From contig MU863945.1 of assembly GCA_033296885.1 (NCBI GenBank), positions 1 to 64,000 of the forward strand: a stretch of 64,000 nt of DNA, in the 5' to 3' direction. Under the pieces are notes generated by a model. The model saw nothing but the letters and a program-made list of their open reading frames with translations. It did no database searches and was not told where the DNA came from. Positions 32,701 through 45,448 of this stretch are shown piece by piece. The DNA comes from Triangularia verruculosa. Lineage: Eukaryota; Ascomycota; Sordariomycetes; Sordariales; Podosporaceae. Every line of letters starts with the position of its first letter. Positions within the stretch are counted from its first letter, which is position 1. The translations under genes and the position numbers were made by a program.

Positions 32701-35700
32701 GGCGAGAGCAATCATGCGCGGGTAGCGGACATCGAATGGCTCCCCAGGAGTGGAAGCGTCTTTGTAAGCACGAAGAACCGTGTCAAGAACGAAGCGACGC
32801 ACAAACAGAAGGTCTGGCTCGTCATCATACTCCCAGATGTTGCGATGGCGATCAAATGGCTTCTCGCCGGTGCGGGCTACAAGGGACACAAGCACACTCT
32901 GAGCCTGAGCAGATGTCGATGCCTTCTTCTTCGCGGCCGGGGTATCTGCTGCCAAGATGGCCGATCCAGAGCAGAGCAAGTCATTGAGCAGATAGTTGAG
33001 CACGCTCGACCGAGGCTTGATGGGTGTGTTCGTTTGCATAGGCGCACTACGCTTGAAGTTGATAAACTCCACCTTGGCTCGGGTATAGCTTTGCAAAAGC
33101 TCTGTCAAGCAGCTCAGTAGGAAGCAGCGATAGACGAAAATTGGGTGATCCTCAGCCTTGAAAGTGGGCTTGGAAGATTTCTTATCAGACTGCTTCGGGT
33201 CAGGCTCCTGAACCTCTACATCTGCAGGGGCAGGGGTAGCATCATCTTCCGCAACTGATGTCTCGCCCGCAGGCTTGGATTCCTTCGCTGGCGGGGCCGG
33301 AACTTCCTTGTCATCGACTTCACGGTAGTTGAGAAGCTCACAAAGCAAGAAATGAACGACACCATCGGGATTCTCAAGAACAGGACGCTTGGTGTCGAGT
33401 GGAGTCTTTGGCACGTCCGTCATCTCCTTGTCGGTAGTCTCTGTTGACGGCTTCACGTCGTTGATGCTCAAATCCTCAGTCGCTTGTACCGTGGGCTCGA
33501 CGGAACTATCCTTCGGTTTAGATTCCTCTTCAGCATCAGGAGCTGGCTTGAGAACAATCTGAAAGTTGGAACGGGAAGCAGAATCTCTGGATTCAGGCGC
33601 TGACCACCGAACCAGCTTGACGAGTTGGCCAACGGTCTCCACAAACAGCTTTGGTGACCGCAGGGCGACGGGCGCAAGATGCTTAAGGAGCGTCTGAATG
33701 TCGTAGTTTCGGTTGCTCCTCGAGCTCGATGAAAGGAACTGCCGGATCTCATTTTGCATAACTTGGCGGATTGTTTCTTCGTCTTCTACTATGTGTCGAA
33801 GGATGATCATGATGTAGTCGGTAATGCGTGACCGGTTGAGAGGGGCAGAGCCACCAGCACACAGCTGCTTTGCCATAACAAACAGGCGCTGCAGATTTCT
33901 CTTTTCGCCGACCGTCTTGGCCATGGCGTGGTCCCTTGTGAGAATGACAAGAATCCGCAGCACAGAGACGGCAAGAGGCTCCTCCTTGCCAATGCGCGGA
34001 AGAATTTCCAGGACCGACGACAGCAGAATAGAACGATCCTCAGTCGAGATCGTTGGATCCATGGTGACCCAGACAGGCTCCTCGACTGGATCGTCATCAG
34101 TGGCAGGTGGCTTCCACTTGATATCGACAAGCTGCTCTTCGTCAATCAAGAGCGTCTCAAAGACAAGAAGCACGTATGGCATCCACGGAGGAAGCTCTTC
34201 GCTGGAGTTGGTGGAAGACACTTTGAGGAAACTCAGGTACTCGGCAATGTACATCTTCAAGGACGGCAACGTAGACTTGAAGAAGGAGCTGTTTTGCAAG
34301 AGCAAGGACAAAAGATGCGCATAAGCCGCAATCGTCCGACCATTCTCCTTCCTCTCAGTCTCGTCACTCAGAGAAAGAGACATCAATGCGTTGGCCAGAA
34401 GCTCGCCCACTTCAGTCCGCTTCTCTTCGTTGTCTGACTTGAGAACCATATTTTGAATCAAGTCCGATATCTCAAACACCGAGTCGGGATGAGCCCGAAT
34501 AACATCCAGACATCGAGAGATCAGATCATTCGACAATTGTGCACGCTCATTATCGAGATCCTCCTTAGTAATGGAGGGAGGGTTCGGCGGCTCTGTCGCA
34601 GCTGAGGAGGAGGTCTGTGCTTGATGTGCTGGCGCACCGGGTGCGGAAGTTCCTTCTTGTTCAGAAGAACTCTCGTTGCTTGTGTCGTTGGATTCATCAG
34701 ATGAGTGATCTCCGGAATCCACTTCGCCAATAGCATCGTGAATAAGGCTGTTGATGCCCGGCATTGGGTCCAGAGCCATCGGCTCCGCCCCTAACGGCGC
34801 TGGTTGAGGGACCACCGGAGGTTGGGTGCTCTGTGCCGGCTCTGGTTTCGGCGGCGGCGGCGGTTCCTTGTATGCATCCTCTTCTGGAATAGGACTCCGC
34901 TTGAAAGCCAATCTCTTGCCGCTGTTAGCAGGATCAAATGCCCTGCAATATTCCTTAGCCTCATCCAGCTTTCCATTCGCACGATAAACAGCCTCTCGGC
35001 TGAGTTCCTCGTCATTGCCTTCACGGATGAGGATCTTCACGTTGGCATTGCAGTCATTCCAGGGGAATGGCACACGCTTCCGGCCCTTGAACACCGGGGG
35101 CGGGGAAGTCTTATCAGACTTGTGGTATGCATTGGTTTCACTATCGGCGGCGGCAATGGTTTGGAGAATGTCGATCAACTTGCTGAGTACCGGGGTCTCG
35201 ACCTTCTCCGCTAGAGAGCCTTCCCAGAGTTTGCGGACCACGGGCAAGATGGCTACCCTCAGTTCCACCACGAGCTGATGTCCGAAATCTCGGTTGCGTT
35301 CTGCGGCCTTGGGAAGGCCAGTCAAAGCGAGAGAATCGCCAATGTTCTTTCCGTTAACAATGACGTGGTAAATCTCCAAGATTCTCTTCATCCCGATCGT
35401 TGCCTGTCGCGCCTTCAGGGCCTGCTCGCGGCTGGGTGACTCAGTTGGTGTAGTGCAGATATCATCAGCAAACTTCTCGAGCATGCCATTCAGCATTTCG
35501 ATGCCTCCGTTCTCTTTGAAGGCAATAAGAACTGGGAGGATCAGGGCGGTGCCTTGACGCTCCGTCTGCCGAGTTACATCAATCAGCATCTCATGCAAAG
35601 CATGGAACATGATGATCCAGTGTTGGAATCCTTGTCCAGTCAGCTTCTCCTGGGACAGCTTGAGCTGGTCCAAAGCTGTATTGGCCAAGGTCTCTGCGAT

Positions 35701-38700
35701 CGTCAACTGACTAGAGGCATAAAATCCCTGAGATCGTCTGGGCATCAGCGACTTCCCCATGGTCTGAAAGAACGGGAGAACATTCGGCTGCAATGAACGC
35801 AGAAGACCATGAATGGAAACGTAGTTCTTGTACTGAACAGAGTTTTGCTCCTCTGTCGTCGGCTTCGTGGGTTGCACAGGTTGCGTTGGCGGCTCGATGT
35901 TTTCGGTTTGCTGAGCAGCAGGTGTATTCTCAGCAGGAGTGTCACTCTTGGAAACTGTGAGTGTCGTAAGTGACAACTCGGTTCCATCTTGAGTGGTATG
36001 GTTCTCTGTCCAATGCTTCGGAACTAATGTCCCTATTGAGAGATCCTCCGCCACCACGTCGCGCAGCAGCACCCCAAGGGACTTGATCAGCTTCTCATAC
36101 ATATCATACACGTTGCACTGTGGGATGCTGGCTATGCCACTTCTTGAGGTGAATGGGAAGGACTGATACAGAGTCTTGATCAAGCTCTGCAGACGAACCA
36201 TGGCCTTGACAATATCAGTGCCACTAGCGATTTTACGGACCATCTCCTGATCCCACTCGCCCTTGTCGTTCACTAGCGATACGTCTGAGACGACAAAAGG
36301 TGCGAAGAACGGGACCGAATTCTCTCTCTTTAGGAGCGGCTGGAGCACGCCAACGCTGTCGTCGACGCGGTGTAGAATTGAGGGGATTCCCAGAACTGGG
36401 CAGCACTCGACAAGATGCGAAAGCACTTGCGAGAGCATGCGTGAAGCTGCCGTTTTGTCAAAATTGATTGGGAGGGCGGGGGACTCGGATAGGTTCAACA
36501 AAAGTTCAACACCGCCGTTCTTGACGTAGGTCTGCTTAAGGTTCGTGTTGCTGGCGAACAGAGCACTCAGGAAAGAACAGAGCGCCCAGATGTAAGGCGC
36601 AATTTCTTGATATACCTCTGGCGTCTTCTCCGCGCCAGTGTCAGCCAGCTCCGGGGCCTCAGCGGTTGCATCCACCATTTCAACATCAGTATCTTCGGCC
36701 TTCTCTTTCCCCTTGGATGAAGTCGACAACGCGGTGCTCGCCTTGGCGATCAGCGACTTGTCGGCAGTAACAGAATTGTGTTCTGGATCCTCAACCAAGA
36801 GCTTTGCACCCCACCCTGCAGTTTCCGCCTTGGTGTTGGCGAGATGAACGACATTGGCTGTCAGATCCAGCACTGCGTTGGAGATTCTCGGGCTTAGTCG
36901 AGGGTGATGACGAGCAAGCTCGTCGAAGCTTGCGCCAATGTTGGCGGCAAGATCAAGATCAGACCTCGACATGACCTGAACATGTTCAGGACGGTAGAAA
37001 ATTTCCAAGAAGTGGTCCAGGGACCTCGACGACACCACCATTTTCATACCAGCATTATTGAGCGAAATCGAGTTTAAGACCTGTGGGATAATGTTGATGG
37101 CATCGTTGGACGCAAGCACACCGTGAGCAAGAGGGCGTTCCCTCGGTTCGTTCAACATTTCTTCCGTGGGTGGGTGCGGGCGGTTATCAGCACTATCAAG
37201 TAGCACCGAGTCATCCGAGTAGGCAGGCGATGCCGCCTCATCGGCATTCCCCTCGGGCCTTGGGGACCCCTCTGGCTGAGGTAGGACAACCTTCTCACCG
37301 GTGAGGGTGCTCAAGAAGCTCTGGACCATGCCGGACTCTGAGATGGCCGCAAAGCTGGTGGGGTCATTGTTGATAAAATCGCTCAACAGAGTGACAGCAT
37401 TTGTCCAAACCACGGAGCCATAGAGACGTGGCTCTTCAATGATGGTGCGGAGACTGACTAACAACTTGGAGTTGTCCACCAAGTTCCTCAACAACCGGTC
37501 TGTGTTGGCCCCGAATGAAAGCGGGCTTTGCAGAATATGATGCAGGAACTTGAGCAGCCATTTCACAGTCTGTTGATGATAGAACGGTATCCCATAGTCG
37601 ACCAGCTGTGCGTGAAACTCTGGTTTTGTCCCCAGTCCCTGTTCTGCCAGCTCTTTGGACGAATGCACAACATGGACAATGAGGTCCGAGATGGCCTCGA
37701 GGCCCGAGGCGTTGCTGAGTGCAGGAAATGCCACCGTGTAGTTGTAGACGATCGTATCCAGAAAGGCCACAACCATGCTCCAGTTGAGTTGTGCCGTTTT
37801 CGTACGTAGCTTCAGGATCTCAATCAGCACCTCCAGCAGTCCATTGGATGTCATCTCCGGCCCGATTCGTTGTGACACTATCATGTGGAGGGCCAGACCA
37901 AACAGCTTGGACCGCCACTTGTCTGCATCCGTGACCTTTCCACTATCAATGTCGGGGTCGTCCTCCTTCATGCTGGCAACAGCCTTGCGAACCACATACA
38001 TGAGAACGCCGTGATTCACATTCGCATTCAAAGCGGAGACAATGTCTTGGTATTTGGCATGGATGCCCACAATGCCTTCCAGCGCCCCGAGTGCAATGGC
38101 CTGTAGCCACAAAGGGGTGTCCTCTGCGCCGTCGACAGAAGGGTGAATAAGCTCGGCGAGCTGGTAGACTAGCTGGTATTTCCGAGGCTCGTCGTTGTCC
38201 TGTTTCAGTACCTTTTCGATGAATACTTGCTCGTGGTGGATGGAAGCGAGATTCGTGATGGCCAACAGACGAACAGCCAGAGCTTGGCGTCTATCCTCAG
38301 TCGAACCAAGAAGCGCCTTTGCAATTCTCACCCGATTCAAGAACTCGTACCTCGAAGCTGCGGGCATGTCGGCAGGACACTGCTTGAGAATGTCATAGAT
38401 GGACGTCGACTGGAGCACGGTCTGGCGGATTTCGAGGGTCTTGGGCCCCGAGACTCCCGAGACGGCGTGATCATCCCCATTTCCATGCCTATTGGAGGGG
38501 CTGTCTTCGGAGCCTGGGGCTCTATTCGAGCGAGGGGTTTGTGAGATGCTGGTTGCACTGCGTCGTAGAGGCGTAGGGGTTGGTGGTACAGTAGAAGAAG
38601 ACGCACGGTCTAAAGACTGGGCCTCTGGCGCCGGAGTCTTTGTGCCTTCAGCCTTGGGGTAATAAACGATCTTGAGATCACCCCAGGCGGCCCATCGACT

Positions 38701-39577
38701 CTCGTCGGCGGACCCATGGGCAACCAGAGAGGCCAAATCGTTGGCGTACATAGATGCCACATTTTTCGGGTTGACGCTTGACGCTTTGTCTTTGGACTTG
38801 CTTGTGGAGGGACCCGGGGTGGTAGGTGGAATGTCGGCAAACCGAGCAACAGGGGCCACAGGTGTCTTGACAAAAGGTTGAGCTAGCAAGTTGACCCGAT
38901 CCAGCTCAATGTTGTAGTGATTGGCAAGCAGGGCGGAGCTCACTTGGCGTGTAGGCTGCGTCACGCGCTTCATGGACGCGTGATAGCGCTGCGCAAGCTC
39001 CAGAGAAACCTCAAGAACGGCACGAACAAGAGTGAGAGATGTGGTATTCAACAAGTCGTTCAGACGGCTGCTACTCCCATATATGCTTCGGTTTCCGCAG
39101 TGCTGGAGGAGCATCTGTGAAAAGTTGAGAATGGCGATGATTAGCTGGCAATCCCCGTCCTCCCCGAAACCCAGCTGACTGAGACGTTCCTTGCTCCATG
39201 GCTGGTCATCACAGTACTCTATCGGTGCCGCCTGGTTCAGCAGAAGCTCGCAGGTGAAATCCCTTGTCTGAAAGCCTTCGTTCAAGGTGTATGTGGCGCA
39301 GAAAGCCTCCAAGATATTGTCAAAGCGATTCAGCAGCGGAATCCAGTGGTAGAGATCTCCGCGTGGGAACGGCCACCTGGTTGGGAACTCGCCAAGCTTC
39401 TTGGGAAGAAGTGGTAGTGGTGTTGAGGATGTCTCCTCGACATATTTCTTGAGCCAGGGCGACTACCATTCATCCAACGTTAGCATATCGGGACAAGGGA
39501 GCTAGTAGATCACCACGTCTGAAACTTACCAAGGTCTCCTTGTGCCGAGACTGCATGGTTTTGGTAATCTTCCCCAT
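26788..39577 (-). CDS. TOM1: Giant HECT E3 ubiquitin ligase, TOM1/HUWE1 family
   Basis: Ubiquitin ligase; yeast Tom1 acts in ribosomal-protein and histone turnover and mRNA export. Model: complement(join(26788..26882, 26946..27290, 27349..31581, 31638..39462, 39530..39577)), 4181 aa, similar to HUWE1 (about 4.4 kaa). All four introns are 56-67 bp and in phase. The N-terminus (MGKITKTMQSRHKETL, then KGDLYHWI-like RGDLYHWIPLLNRFDNILE) leads into the DUF908 and DUF913 armadillo-like regions. A very acidic stretch lies at about 2400-2615. Three ubiquitin-binding UBM-like repeats (DYLEALPEEFREEVI, FLEALPTELREEIV, ILLTFPPALREQVL) lie at about 3050-3200. The HECT domain spans about 3820-4181 with catalytic Cys4148 in SSHTCFNQ, and the protein ends in the family FGFA. 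No UBA or WWE domain is evident. Confidence 0.95.
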
Positions 39578-41722
39578 CTTGACGAAGCGGCGAGGCCGCG
39601 TGGGCAAAAGGAAATCGACTCTCCCCCTCCACTACCCGCACGTCCCACCAGCGGACGGCAGCCTTGTTTGCGAAGCCCGCAGCCTTGCGGAAGAGGCGGA
39701 GGCTGGTGACGCTTGCACACTCGGCAGTGACAGAAACAAAAATCAAAAGGCGGGGGTGGAAAAGTCGATGGAGTCGTCAGAAGTCGCGGCGGGGTAGTGA
39801 TGTATGTGGTCGTCGGGTAGGTCGTGATAAAGTGCCGCGGCAAGCAGCGTCGTGGTTGGGTGATGGACGGCCGATGGCTGAGGGCCGATTGATGGATGCA
39901 ATTCGACTGCTCGATACTAGACCTGGGTCCGAGAACGGCCAAGACGAGTGCAGGTCGCCTTGAAGTGATCCGGGGGTCGGTCAAGTTTCTGGTTGTTGAT
40001 GTTCGCAGATGGCCTTTGTGGGAATGGCAGACGGGCCGCAGTCGGTCAGTGGGTGATTGTGGAAGAAAGTCTCACTGTTGGATTTGAGGTCGGAAGGCAG
40101 AAGAAGCAACCTTTTTTTGGAAAGGCATCGAAGCCACCAACCCACCCCAATGACGGCAGCTGCCACCAGTCAGGTACTGATCCCGCCAAAAATTACACAC
40201 GGCAAGGTCAACTGCAGGTGCCGCCGAAGCTTTCAGTGTCCACCACTGCTAGGTGCCCGCCGGCCCCGGGTGACTGTTTATGTAACCCCTTCAACAGAAT
40301 AATAGGTAGAAAGGTGAAAAGCTGGTCTTATGAACTGTCTCATTGTCTCCTGATATCATTTTGACGGCCTTGTTGCTATCCCTTCATATCTACCACTGTT
40401 CTTTCATGTTTCGCATCATCTTTCAAACCAACAGACCATCTTCAAAAGGTTTGTTCCATTCGTTGGTACTTTGCAGTGCCGGTTATTTTGTACAGATCAT
40501 GGTGGGGCAGGAGCTTCTGTTCCCACCCACGCTGCCTAGGATCTTCAATATCAAAGAGCTCTCTTCCATCAAGCGGGCTGTCCCCAAGCTCATTCCAAGC
40601 CTATGGCCCATTTTCTTATGAATCACACTGTCATATATGGCCATCATGGCCCAAGGGCGTTCGATCATAGTTCCCCGCTCCCCAGAAAATTTCTTGCTGC
40701 AGCTATGGTTGGAAATGCATTGCCAGCAACAACATGTTGGAGGGCTCGAGGGGCAAGCTGGGCGCCCAAACCCCCACTTTCATGATGGGGCCTCCCAAGG
40801 CCAGCTTCCCACCCATCACATGGATAAGGCAGTGGTAGAAAGTGGAGAGGCGTGTGTATATAAAGTTCAGATATGCCTTCTTCCAGTTCCCCATCTGTCT
40901 CAAGGCCCTCTGGCATCTCTGCTGAGGGCTTGGGGAATGTCAGTGGCTCGGTCAGTACCTAGTTATTGTGTAATAGAATCAACTCTCATTATTTTAGCGA
41001 GACAGCTGCCTGTCAAAGCCAAGGGAATCCCAAGGCTTTGATACACATGACCGCCTCCAAGAAAAGAGCAGACTTACAAATATCACATATCATCCTGGCA
41101 CTGGCAAATCTGGCAGAGCTTCGGAGAAACCTGAAGAATACGGTCAGCCTTCACACCTAGCTTACGCCCTGGCATCGAGTTGGCTGAAGTTACGATAACT
41201 TGATCTTCACGTCCATAGCCACCACAACGCCCAAATCCCAGCAGAAAGGTGTTGTCCTCGAATGTGAGCCAAGAGATCGGCCAGGCAGGAGAGTCCACTA
41301 CAATGCCCAAAACAACTGCTTACGTGTTATTTCTGATCTGCAGGGTCCCAGATCCTGGTTTCTTTTGCTTCGAGAAGCCATCTGACGTTGGGAGCTAAAC
41401 TGCTTTCAAGCATATTCGACCGTTTATCACCAAGCATAAGATCACGATGAACTTAGGGTATCACAATTTCACAATTTTTGGCTGTATGGGGTATAATATG
41501 AGCAAGTTAAGAGAGGTATTCATGGTTTCTCTTCCGCCGCTTCACCACATGTCTGCCAAGTGGATCAAAAACGCCATTGAGATGATGCTCAAAGAGACTC
41601 AACTGAGATTCGTGATGACAGATTCTATGCCAGTTTACACGTCGCAGCTGAGCCGGCCAGCCAACACGCCGTACCCATTTTCCCAAAGCAAACCGAAAGA
41701 CCCATTAAACAACACCCTTTTC
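39578..41722. other. Intergenic interval: TOM1 promoter and rps6 3' region
   Basis: Both neighbours are on minus, so this should hold the TOM1 promoter and leader (39578 to about 40300) and the 3' region of rps6 (about 41400-41722). Frames of 60-150 codons on both strands (for example 40637-41041 plus) are unsupported. No RNA gene, repeat or domain was recognised. Confidence 0.5.
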
Positions 41723-42841
41723 TTACTTGCGCATGGAGGAAGCTCTGCGCTTGCGAGCATCAACCTTGGCGGCCTTGGCCTCGGCGACACGCTTGGCGAG
41801 GATAGCGGCGTACTCATTCTGTGTTGGTTGTCAGTTATGTGGTTCACATGTATCTCTAGGGTATGGAGAACGTACGGCCTCATCCTTGACCTTCTCGGCC
41901 TGGCGGCGCTTGAGCGCAATGCGGTGACGCTTGTGCTGGAGGCGCTGGGGAGTGACAAGACGCTGGATGCGGGGAGCCTTGGTGTAAGGCTTCTTGCCCT
42001 CACCCTTGGGGGTGATCTCGCGACGAATAACGTACTTGCGGACCTAGTTTTGACGTATATTAGCACTCAGACTCTACCCGAAATTTGGGATGTCCAATCC
42101 TCAAAGCTCAAGGGTAGGCGATGACGGATATGACCGAAAAGGTAGCACATACATCGTCATCCTTGCTGAGGCCGAAGAAGCGGCGGATCTTGGTGGCACG
42201 CTTGGGGCCGAGGCGCTTGGGGTGAACGGTGTCGGTGAGACCGGGGATCTCCTGCTCACCCTGCTTGACGATGGTGAGAGCGAGGACCGAGAGGTCGGCA
42301 CCGACGATGCAGCCGCGGACGGACTTGCGCTTGCGCTCACCGGTGCGGCGGGGGCGGTAGCAGGAGTGGCCGTCGGAAAGGAGGAGGCGGACACGGGTAG
42401 GGGCCATAACACCCTGCTTCATTGGGAAACCCTGCTTGTCGTTGCCACCAGTGATGCGGAAGATGTAGCCCTTCCACTCATCGCCAAGGGGGTCGGCAGC
42501 GATCTCAGCGCCCATCTATTCGGTTCTGTCAGCAATTCGGCTCGTTCGAGATTTCGGGCAATTCGATGGTACGTACGCGCTTCCTGCGACAATCAGTTAG
42601 TTTGCTGTCTCCCGAAATCTCAATATTTCTGACAACTACTTACTCGTAGAAGTGGCGCAGCTTGCGCTCATCTTCAATGTCGATGAGCTTCTGGGAGCCG
42701 TTGGCCGGGTAGGAGATGTTCAGCTATCGGGGAAAATCGTCAGCACCGTCGATAAAAGTCGTCGAAATCGCATATTGAAGCTCGTAGCAATTGGATCTCG
42801 ATCGTGGTCGGTCGTGGGTAGGTATGGCGGCTCACCTTCAT
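41723..42841 (-). CDS. rps6: 40S ribosomal protein S6
   Basis: Structural protein of the small ribosomal subunit and a TOR/AGC-kinase target. Model: complement(join(41723..41818, 41876..42043, 42153..42515, 42577..42583, 42644..42723, 42836..42841)), 239 aa, exactly the usual fungal length. It starts MKLNISYPANGSQKLIDIED and contains KQGFPMKQGVMAPTRVRLLL, SDGHSCYRPRRTGERKRKSV and HPKRLGPKRATKIRRFFGLS. The C-terminal phosphorylation tail ends RKRRASSMRK, with the kinase-target serines kept. Exon 1 codes only Met-Lys (6 nt) and exon 3 is a 7-nt microexon (gaagcgc) giving Glu-Lys-Arg; both are required for the family sequence. It shares a 502-bp intergenic promoter with dph1. Confidence 0.96.
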
Positions 42842-43343
42842 GTTGGCGATGATGCTGGCAACGACGTGTTGATGATGGACTCCGGGTCTACACGAGAAAT
42901 CAAGAGAAAGATTTTGTGTGCTCACAGCGAGGAGAAGTCTTAGGGCACATTTTCTGCCAACGCTGATTGGTCTGGGGTAATTCACCGCCCCACTCTGCCA
43001 AAGTCGAGGACAGGCCAGAGGGAATGGACCGTGCCAAGTCCCACCTTTCCCCTTCAGGTGGGGCTCACTTTTTCAGGAACAAGACTCTTGATCCATGTTC
43101 TTCATGGGCATCTGAGTGCATGTGTGAGCTCACTCACTGTTCACCATCTCGCAAAGCACCACGACATTGCTGGCGCCCGGTATATTTTGTTGAAGGCTTG
43201 ATTACAAGATTTCAGGTCAGGAAAATATCAACATCTGTTTTCTTTCAAGCGCACCATCCAGCCTCAACGATCCTGTTCTTTGATTTTTCACTTGGCTTAT
43301 CTTATCACAAAAGTGCCCCTCATCACTCCTGAGAGAGAGGTTC
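42842..43343. other. Shared divergent promoter region, rps6 and dph1
   Basis: 502 bp between the two start codons, which face away from each other. It holds one CCAAT box (42966-42970, minus) and a pyrimidine-rich stretch before the dph1 ATG (about 43250-43330). One overlapping frame on plus (42967-43332) has no domain and is not annotated. Confidence 0.6.
42966..42970 (-). promoter_or_regulatory. CCAAT box in the rps6/dph1 promoter
   Basis: attgg on plus reads CCAAT (context gaCCAATCAgc) on minus, about 125 bp upstream of the rps6 ATG. The bases that follow (CA) fit the preferred site of the fungal HAP/CCAAT-binding complex. Position and orientation suit rps6, but activity is inferred. Confidence 0.35.
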
Positions 43344-44759
43344 ATGATGGAGGAAGATCGTGCCCTCGTGGATGTGGGCATTGCAGCCGATATTGAGGCC
43401 AGTCAACCACCACCACCACAGAATGTAGTCAAACAGCCAAAGAAGCGTTTTGTCGGCAAGCGAACTGCCGCCGAGGCTGCTGCGAAGAATGGCTCAAACA
43501 CTCCTTCATCCTCTATCGAAGATAGCGGAGCTATTCAAGGTCATATTCACTAGTTATACATTCCAGATCATGAGTTGATAATACTAACACTCTTCTCAGT
43601 TGCCCAACCAAGAAGAGCTCCCAGACTGCTCAACCAAGTCCCCCCAGAAATCCTCAATGACCCAGCCCTTAAAGCCGCCATCTCTCTACTCCCCCCCAAC
43701 TACTCCTTCGAAATCCCAAAGACCATCCACCGCATCCGGTCCCTCAACGCCAAAAGAGTAGCCCTCCAAATGCCCGAGGGTCTTCTCATGTTCGCCACCA
43801 CCATCTCGGACATCCTCACCCAGTTCTGTCCCGGCATCGAAACGCTCATCATGGGCGACGTAACCTACGGTGCTTGCTGCATTGACGATTACACCGCCCG
43901 GGCCATGGGCTGCGATCTTCTCGTTCACTACGCCCACTCCTGTCTCATTCCCCTAGACGTAACCAAGATCAAGACCTTGTATGTCTTTGTCGACATCTCC
44001 ATCGACACCACCCATCTCCTCGCCTCATTAGAGCGCAACTTCTCTCCCGGCAAGACGATTGCTTTGGTGGGCACTATTCAGTTCAACGCCACCATCCACG
44101 GCGTAAAGTCCACCCTCGAAAAGGCCGGCTTCAAAATCATCGTCCCCCAAATCGCGCCATTGTCAAAGGGTGAGATTTTGGGCTGCACATCACCAAACTT
44201 GTCAACATACACCTCCGACCCGGTAGACCTCATCCTCTACCTCGGCGACGGCCACTTCCACCTAGAATCCATCATGATCCACAACCCCTCCATCCCGGCG
44301 TACCGATACGACCCCTACTCCCGCAAGCTGACGCATGAAGTCTACGGCCACGACGAAATGCAAGACCTTCGCCGATCAGCCATCAAAACCGCAAAGACAG
44401 CCAAGAAATGGGGCCTGATCTTGGGATCATTAGGGAGGCAGGGGAACCCCCATACTCTGTCCCTGATAGAGGAAAAGCTCACAAAGATGGGGATTCCGTT
44501 TGTGAACTTGCTGCTCAGTGAGATCTTCCCTGGAAAGCTCGGCATGATGAGCGGGGAGGGCGAGGTAGAGTGTTGGGTGCAGGTTGCCTGTCCGCGGTTG
44601 AGCATCGACTGGGGTTATGCCTTTCCCCGCCCGCTCCTCACGCCGTACGAGGCGCTTATCGCCTTGAACGAGAGAGAAGACTGGGGCAAGGGGGCGTATC
44701 CCATGGACTATTACGGGAGAGACGGTCTTGGTAGGACGAAACCACTGGCAGCAGCGTAA
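43344..44759 (+). CDS. dph1: Diphthamide biosynthesis protein 1 (ACP-transferase subunit)
   Basis: With Dph2 it transfers the 3-amino-3-carboxypropyl group of SAM onto a histidine of elongation factor 2, the first step of diphthamide synthesis, using a radical [4Fe-4S] chemistry in the cytosol. Model: join(43344..43539, 43600..44759), 451 aa; the 60-bp intron restores AIQ-VAQPRRAPRLLNQVP. Family motifs: LPPNYSFEIPKTIHRI, ALQMPEGLLMFATTISDIL, and three cluster cysteines in DVTYGACCIDDYTA, HYAHSCLIP and VQVACPRLSIDWGYAF. The N-terminal ~65 residues are basic and Ala-rich, as usual. Two in-frame ATGs begin the frame; I chose the first. It converges with ctf8, with 146 bp between the stops. Confidence 0.95.
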
Positions 44760-44905
44760 AAATCCCCTATCCTTCCCCAAAGTTAAGAAATAAAAAAAAA
44801 TGTAAAAAAAAACAATGAAAAATGTTTGGATATGCTGTTCAATAACTGTTCAATTACTCTCAAAACGTGCGCGGCACCCCATCCCAAACCCCTTTTTGGT
44901 CTACC

Positions 44906-45448
44906 TCATCCCACCATCTCAGCATCCTCCTCCCTCTCAAAATACGAACTCGTCACCGGCTCCGGCCGTCCACTAAACACCAACTTCCACCTCACCACCT
45001 CGACAATCTCCAGCTCCTCCACCCCTTCTTCTTCTCCTTGTCCTTGTCCGCTCGCTGCTCGTTTCCTCACCACCGCCACAGGAGCAGGAAGCTTCTTGAC
45101 CTCCCCGAACAGTTTCTGGTGCTGGCCGATGTACATGTACACCTTCTTCATCCAGGGGCCTTCTCCGGGTTTTGTTTCTCCTTCGATGTAGTCGGGGAAG
45201 GCCTACGTTTAAACACCTAGGTGTTAGTAGAGCTAAAAAAACAAAGACAAAAAAAAGATGATGAGCTAGGGTAAACGTACTAATTGTCCGATCTGGAGTG
45301 GTTCCGGGGAGTCGGATTGGGGGAGGTTGATTGTTCCTTGGAGCTCGAGGAGGGCGAGGCCGTTTGGTGTGCGGAGGAGTTGTGGTAAGGGGGAGGGGGC
45401 TGGAGTTAAGGGGGTGGTGGGTGGGTGGAGGGAGATGGAGGTTGGCAT
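44906..45448 (-). CDS. CTF8: Ctf8, subunit of the Ctf18-RFC clamp loader
   Basis: Small subunit that with Dcc1 joins Ctf18-RFC, which acts on PCNA and in sister-chromatid cohesion in the nucleus. Model: complement(join(44906..45202, 45281..45448)), 154 aa; the 78-bp intron joins QIGQL to AFPDYIEGE in phase 0. Family features are NGLALLELQGTINLP near residue 29, then WMKKVYMYIGQHQKLFGEVK, KLPAPVAVVRKR and the closing ELEIVEVVRWKLVFSGRPEP. A Gln/Glu/Gly-rich insertion separates the last two blocks. The length is typical of fungal Ctf8. Confidence 0.9.
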
